Source: Excoecaria cochinchinensis (lineage: Eukaryota; Streptophyta; Magnoliopsida; Malpighiales; Euphorbiaceae). Taken from it: a stretch of 64,000 bases of DNA. This document shows positions 58,657 to 64,000 of the stretch, piece by piece. Each line of letters begins with the position of its first letter. The first letter of the stretch is position 1. Where the stretch lies: the NCBI GenBank assembly GCA_947683425.1, contig CANTUQ010000007.1:4216001-4280000 (forward strand), written 5' to 3'. A program made the translations under genes and the position numbers. A model generated the notes under the pieces. The model was not told where the DNA came from and searched no databases. It saw only the letters and a list, made by a program, of their open reading frames with translations.

Positions 58657-58896
58657 TTGAGATTGAAATTGGGTCGATTTCCTGTGTTGGTCGTTTTGGC
58701 TCAAACTATGTATAAGATCAATGGAACTGCAAATATCAATGCCATAAGAGCTACTGTAGAAAAAGGTGTCAAAAAATTACTGGTTGGACGCTTGTTCACT
58801 GCCGTGGCAAAGGTCCCAATAAGGGAAGCAACTGATCCTGTTTTTACGATATACGCAGCAAAGGAAATAGATTTGTTTAGTATTTTATTTTCATAA
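58657..58896 (+). pseudogene. Fragment of an NAD(P)-binding Rossmann-fold protein (At5g10730/At5g15910-like)
   Basis: The 79-codon frame contains KINGTANINAIRATVEKGVKK, the block that in plant NmrA/SDR-like mitochondrial proteins precedes the YISAADFG motif, and then directly VAKVPIREATDPVF, which in those proteins lies near the C-terminus. The roughly 90 residues expected between are absent, as are the nucleotide-binding N-terminus and the true C-terminus. The block junction suggests a processed or internally deleted copy. Recognition is from memory of the family; fairly confident about the first block, less about the second. Confidence 0.5.
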
Positions 58897-60250
58897 ATTT
58901 CTTCAAAAACTGGAGAGCAGAGCTGCTAAATTTTTCTATTTGTTCGGTGGAGTTTGCAAATTGTTACGCTTGGTTGACTTGAAACATCTTTTGAGGTTTT
59001 TTTTAATGCAAATTAAAATTTCATTAATATAATAAGAAATACATTTGAAAAATACAAATAAACTTATCAAAGTTAAAAGTATATAAGATGTATGAAATAA
59101 ATAAAGTTGCTGCATTATGTTTTCGAACTTTTTCGATAAAAACAGTGGATAATGGTAACATGCGGTGCGCAATCTGACTTATAGCGGGAAATTCCATCCA
59201 TCTGTTGTTCAAATGAAAACTTCGATAAACGAAGACAACCAAACTTTCATAACGGAAAACAACAAAATTTCCATGAAAGAAGACACCAATCTCCAAATTT
59301 GGAGAACAAACTTTTATTATAAAAATTTAAATTGCATTCAATTTTAATAAAAAACTAGATCTAAACAAAAATTTTAGATTTGATAAAATTCAAACTCAAA
59401 AACAAAAATACAGAAAATTTCAGATCTGAGATTATAAAAACAAAAAAATACGAAAAATTCAAAAACAAATAAAAACTAATCAGATCTATACAGATCTGCG
59501 TTTATTGAAATCAAAATCACAAAAATAAAACACAAATGATTTCAGATCTGGCACAATAATAAAAAAACGAAAGAAAAAACACAAAAAAAATTTCAAATTT
59601 GAGTTTATTAAATCAAATAACATAATAAAAAATGCAAAAAATTTAAAATAAATAAAAAAATAACAAATAAAATTAAAAATTTAGATCTGTACTAATATAA
59701 AAATAATTATAGAGAAAAAAAGATGAAATAAGAGAGATGAGCTGAGGGGAAATAAGAGAGATGAGGTGAGGGGCTGCCGCCTAAAAGTGAAGTGACGGCA
59801 GCCCCAAAATTAGGTTAAGAATTTGGTGACTATGGAACTATTGAGAGAAAGGAAGAAAGAGAACCTTTGTGAATGAAGCAATTAATTTAAGTGCGCAGCA
59901 AAAAGGAATTGGTACTTGTAACAGTTTTTTTTTGAGTTGCAAGTTCTTGTAATTTCAATTAGAAATTAAATAACAATATCATTTTTTTATTTAAAAAAAA
60001 CTGAAAGACAAAGTCTATAATAAAATTTGATTGATTTTTTGCATTTGAATTCATTAAAATTTAAAAATAAGCATTATTTTAATTGACCAATTAAAAATAC
60101 TCAGTTTCTTCGAATGTATGCAAATTTTATGAACTAAATTAATAAAAAAAAAAAGGAAAAAGCTAAATTAGTGCCCACAGAAACTTCCCTTACAAATGAA
60201 TTAATTGAAATTGTTTCTGATTCAACATTAAATGCTTCTACACATAAAAA
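58897..60250. other. A/T-rich, partly repetitive intergenic DNA
   Basis: No recognised gene. From about 59370 to 59700 an A-rich text repeatedly contains AGATCTG (near 59433, 59493, 59503, 59554, 59693). A 10-bp perfect hairpin lies at 59770-59805. These could belong to an old repeat whose plus-like side is the minus strand. Confidence 0.4.
59770..59805. repeat. Perfect 10-bp hairpin
   Basis: GGGGCTGCCG and CGGCAGCCCC are separated by 16 bases. It is strikingly GC-rich for its surroundings. Confidence 0.8.
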
Positions 60251-60371
60251 AAGATTAAGTTATTTGGATGAAAGTTAGTCTCTCTTTTTGCAATGGTTTT
60301 GTCTTCTCTTTTGAGATGTTTTAGTCTTTTTGATTTTGTTCTTTTCTTTTCTCTTTGAGTTTGTCTTTAGC

Positions 60372-61478
60372 ATGGCGTCATCATCTGATAAAGGGAAAGG
60401 GGTGGAAGATCTTTACGCGCGGTTACAAATAGCCGATGAGGAAGATGAAGGTTTAGTCTTGGAGGAGGAACAGGACAACGAGGGTGGGAAGCGAAAATAA
60501 TTTTTTGTGGTTGGTCGTTTTCTTAACAGCAAGCCCGTTCATTTTGATTATATGCGAAACACATTGGCATTAATTTGGAGGCCAGTGAAAGGAGTAACAG
60601 TGACGAAAACAGAGAGTGTGGGTCGTTACTTGTTTCAATTCTACCATGAACTAGACATGCACAGGGTTCTGAATGATGGTCCTTGGACGTTTAATCAGAA
60701 TGTCATAATCATGAAGCAATTGAACGATAATGAACAAGAAGCACAAGTTGATTTGAATTTTCTGCTTATCTGGGTTCAGATAACGAACTTGCCAATAGTT
60801 TTTTAAACTGAAATTACCTGTAAGGCTATTAGCAATCGGATTGGTCATTTTGTGGATAACGATTTAAAAAATTTTGAAGGTCCTTGAAGGGGTTACTTGA
60901 GAATCAAGGTGGCAATAAATGTTAGGGTTCCTTTAAAACGTGGACAAAAACTGAAAAGGAGCGGTGGAGACTGGTTATGGGTGGACTTCCGTTATGAACG
61001 ACTACCATCATTTTGCTTCTTTTGTGGAATCTTGGGCCATTCAGATAAATTTTGCAATGCTCTTTTTGACCATCTAGATTGTCCCAAGGAAAGGCTTTAC
61101 GGTAGCTACCTGCGTGCTATGTTTAAACGTCCAGTTCTTCAGATTGGCAAAGAATGGCTACGAGACTCCATGGATGAGGAGGAAAGGACAAAAAAGGAAA
61201 CTCAGATGATAGGTATGGAAGTTAAAGGATATGATAATGCATCCCACGATCACAGGAACAGTATCAACATACATGATTTACGTGGAACAAATTTGGAAGT
61301 TAACATGCAGACAAATGGAGTTAATAAAGGAGCAGTTTATGGAAAGTCAATTGGTGGAGATGAGGGAATTATTTTGGATGCTAAAAGGCCTCGTGTGGAA
61401 GTTGGCCCAGTAAGTGTAGATCTTGTTTTGCAACCAAAAAATGGATTATTGGCGGGACCTGGAGCCCAAGCCCGGTAG
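60372..61478 (+). pseudogene. LINE ORF1 (DUF4283 and CCHC knuckle), three premature stops
   Basis: The frame opens with MASSSDKGKGVEDLYARLQI. A DUF4283 RNA-binding-like domain follows (VVGRFLNSKPVHFDYMR, YLFQFYHELDMHRVLNDGPW), then the zinc knuckle in LPSFCFFCGILGHSDKFC near 61000-61055. Stops interrupt at 60498, 60804 and 60885 without a change of frame. In L1-type elements this protein binds the element RNA in a ribonucleoprotein. Confidence 0.85.
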
Positions 61479-61483
61479 GGCCT

Positions 61484-64000
61484 ATGAGTGTCTTGAGTTA
61501 GAACTGCCGTGGACTGGGCAATCTACGGACAATTAGTGCTTTAAAGGATATCATTTGTATTTATAAGCCCATCATAGTCTTCTTGATGGAAACTATGATA
61601 AAAAATAAAAATAATAAAATGGGTAGAGTTTGTCGGCAGTTGGGGTTTGACGAATATGTGGCTATTGACAGTATTGGAAATGGTGGTGGGTTAGCTCTCA
61701 TGTGGAAAAAAGAAGCGAAGATCCAAATTCTATGTAGTTCTCCTAATTTCATCGACGCTAGGATCTCCATCCAGTCCCTAGTTTCTTGGCGACTAACGTG
61801 GTTTTATGGATGTCCAGAGAGGAACCGTCGCCGGTACTCATGGGATCTTCTTCGGTCATTGGCGAGGGGTACAACTGAACCTTGGTGTTGTATTGGTGAC
61901 TTTAACGATTTACTTAGAGATTCAGAGAAGAAGGGTGGGAATAGGCAGCCACAGTGGCTCATTGAGGGATTTCGAGGAGCTGTTAGTGACTCTGGGTTAG
62001 TAGAGATAGAGATGAAGGGCTACCAATTTACTTGGGAAACAAGAAGGGGGACAAGGCGATGGATCGAGGAGAAACTAGACCGAGCTCTTGTTAATGGAGA
62101 ATGGCATAAGTTCTTCCCTAATGCAATTCTGCACAATGTGAATACAGTTTGTTCTGACCACTCTGCTCTGTTTTTGGAGTTGAAAATATGGCTGAAAATT
62201 GTAACCTTAAAGAGGTTTTGTTTTGAAAACTCGTGGCTTAGGGAGGATAATTGCAGCAATGTAGTAGAGCAAGCATGCAATAAAATTGGGTCTTGCTCTA
62301 TAGCTAGTAAAATTGAGGCATGCGTGGGGACTTTACAGGATTGAAGCCGGACCCTTGATGGTAACTTCAAAACGAAACTTAAAGAGTGCAGGTCCTTGAT
62401 GGAGAGGTACAGAGGGAAGCGTGACTCTTTTGAAATTAATCAATTTAATAGAGCCTCTGATGCATTTACAAAAATCCTTAGCCAGCAAGATGATTTTTGG
62501 AAGCAGCGTGCCAAACTTTTCTGGTTGCGGGATGGTGACTCTAATTCCAAGTATTTTCATGCGTATGCTTCAGCCAGGAGGAAAAAGAATAATGTGACTC
62601 GTCTTAAAAATTCATCAGGAGTTTGGATTGATTGGGGTTCAGGTATGGAGCAGATTATTATTGATTATTTTCATAATATCTTCTTGAGCTAAGGTAGCTC
62701 TAGTTCGGAGATTTTTGATCTCATTGGACCGAGAATTTTCAGGGAGGATAATGATGTTCTCACTCGGAGGTTTCGGGATGAAGAGGTTAAGGAGGCCTGT
62801 TTTGCTATGCACCCTGACAAAAGCCCAGGTCCTGACGGTTTGAATCCGGCTTTCTATCAATGATTCTGGAATATTGTGGGTAAGGATGTGACCAAAGCTT
62901 GTCTGACAATCTTAAATTCTGGTACTATGGTTGATCATCTAAATGATACTCTTATAGTTTTGATTCCTAAGAAGGATAATGTAGAATATATCACTGATAT
63001 GAGGCCAATTGCACTTTGCAATGTCTTGTTTAAGATCATTTCCAAAATGCTAGCCAACAGACTAAAAAGGGTGCTGCCAAAAATTATATCTGATTCGCAG
63101 AGCGCTTTTATTCCAGGTTGGCTGATTACTGATAATGTTATTGTGGCTTATGAATCTGTTCATTGTTTGAAATGTAAAAGACAAGGTAGGAGGGGTACGG
63201 CAGCATTAAAATTGGATATGAGCAAGGCTTATGATCGTATGGAATGGGGTTTCTTGCAGCAGATGTTAACTTCTTTGGGCTTTAATTCTATATGGGTACA
63301 CTGGATGAAACTCTGTGTGGAGTCTGTGTCTTACAGGATTGCTCATGGAGGGAAAGAGCTAGGTCCAATTACATCTCAGAGGGGTTTACGCCAAGGAGAC
63401 CCTTTATCCCCATATTTGTTTATCATTTGCGCAGAAGGCCTATCTACTTTATTACAAGACAGGGAACACAAAGGTTGGATTCATGGTTGTCGTGTGGCTC
63501 TTTCAGCCCCTTCCGTCTCCCATTTGTTTTTTGCAGATGACAGCTTTCTCTTTTTCAGAGCTAATCTGGTGGAAGCAACCTGTATTCAGGAATGTTTGAA
63601 GATTTATGAGTCTGCTTCTGGACACTGTGTTAATTACCAGAAATCCTCTGTTCTCTTTAGTAGTAACACGAGAGCTTCAGATAAGGATGAGGTGTGCAAT
63701 AGATTGCAAGTTGCAATGTCTACTGAACTGGGCTTTTATTTAGGAGCACCAATCTCTGTGGTTAGGAAAAAGAACTTCATGTTTAGCTTCTTGAAGGATC
63801 GTATATGGAAGCGCATAAATGATTGAAAAGAGAAGTTTCTCTCAAGGGCTGGAAAGTCAGTTCTACAATCGATTCCTACCTATATCATGGGTATTTTTCA
63901 GATGCCCCTTCAATTCTGTGATGAGATAAATAGGATGTTGAATTATTTCTGGTGGAAATCGAATGGCTCAAATCCTACGGGTATTTGTTGGTAGAAATGG
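61484..64000 (+). pseudogene. LINE ORF2 (endonuclease and reverse transcriptase), multiple stops, incomplete
   Basis: ATG at 61484 starts a typical ORF2 opening with NCRGLGN, interrupted at once by TAG at 61499. The apurinic-type endonuclease is visible (CIGDFNDLL, SDHSALFLEL), then the reverse transcriptase: RPIALCNVLFKIISK, KLDMSKAYDRMEW, GLRQGDPLSPYLFI and FADDSFLFF near 63530. Further in-frame stops lie at 62342, 62690, 62862, 63824 and near the window end. Frame is constant across all segments. The RT active-site Asp pair is present. Confidence 0.88.

Larger units (their letters stand above)
60251..64000 (+). mobile_element. L1-like LINE retrotransposon, full 5' end, truncated by window edge
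   Basis: A T-rich leader leads to ORF1 (60372-61478) and, five bases after its stop, ORF2 (61484 to beyond the window). ORF1 is of the DUF4283/zinc-knuckle kind and ORF2 carries endonuclease and reverse transcriptase domains, the layout of plant L1-type LINEs. Each ORF stays in one frame throughout but is cut by premature stops, so this copy is inactive. The 5' limit is set by where the T-rich leader begins and is approximate. Confidence 0.85.

Noticed and set aside
59024..59347. Short frames on both strands after the Rossmann fragment
   Set aside because: Composition follows AT-rich DNA; no motif.

Overview
The window is nuclear DNA of a flowering plant, most likely a eudicot. It is AT-rich, genes are split by short T-rich GT-AG introns, and the recognisable genes are plant-specific: an RLCK-VII kinase, a COPT5-type copper transporter, a DUF1677 protein, a PAM2/CUE/Smr protein of the CID7 type and a DYW-class PPR protein. 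More than half of the window consists of transposable elements or their debris.

Layout. 1-0.53 kb: an LTR end abutting a hAT transposase remnant. 3.6-4.1 kb: a solo LTR with a perfect target-site duplication (TSD). 6.2-7.9 kb: a five-exon RLCK-VII kinase. 9.3-9.7 kb: COPT5 (minus). 10.7-20.0 kb: a complete young Ty3/gypsy element of the Tat type (minus). 21.7-22.1 kb: DUF1677 gene (minus). 26.5-32.6 kb: a decayed MuDR-like element with long terminal inverted repeats (TIRs). 34.0-44.3 kb: a second complete Tat-type element (minus). 46-51 kb: CID7-type gene. 52.1-54.8 kb: a broken copy of a DYW PPR gene. 55.4-58.5 kb: the intact PPR gene. 58.7 kb: a fragment of a Rossmann-fold gene. 60.3-64.0 kb: a LINE with many stop codons, running off the window.

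The most interesting system is shared by the two Tat-type elements. Each carries, between its polypurine tract and the 3' end of pol, a separate gene on the strand opposite to gag-pol. In each, a TATA box precedes a three-exon reading frame (570 and 779 codons). The first exon encodes a domain resembling Pfam Transposase_28 ('putative gypsy type transposon'), followed by a Pro/Ala/Ser- or charge-rich linker and a coiled coil ending in a conserved acidic Trp motif. The two introns sit at corresponding places with identical phases (1, then 0) although the elements are clearly different families. The introns survive retrotransposition because they are antisense in the genomic RNA. Each antisense gene converges on pol, and the short gap between them holds a small tandem-repeat array in both elements.

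The host genes show no sign of working together; they are ordinary dispersed plant genes. All exon boundaries are by eye from GT-AG sites, phase and family similarity; no alignment or database search was run.
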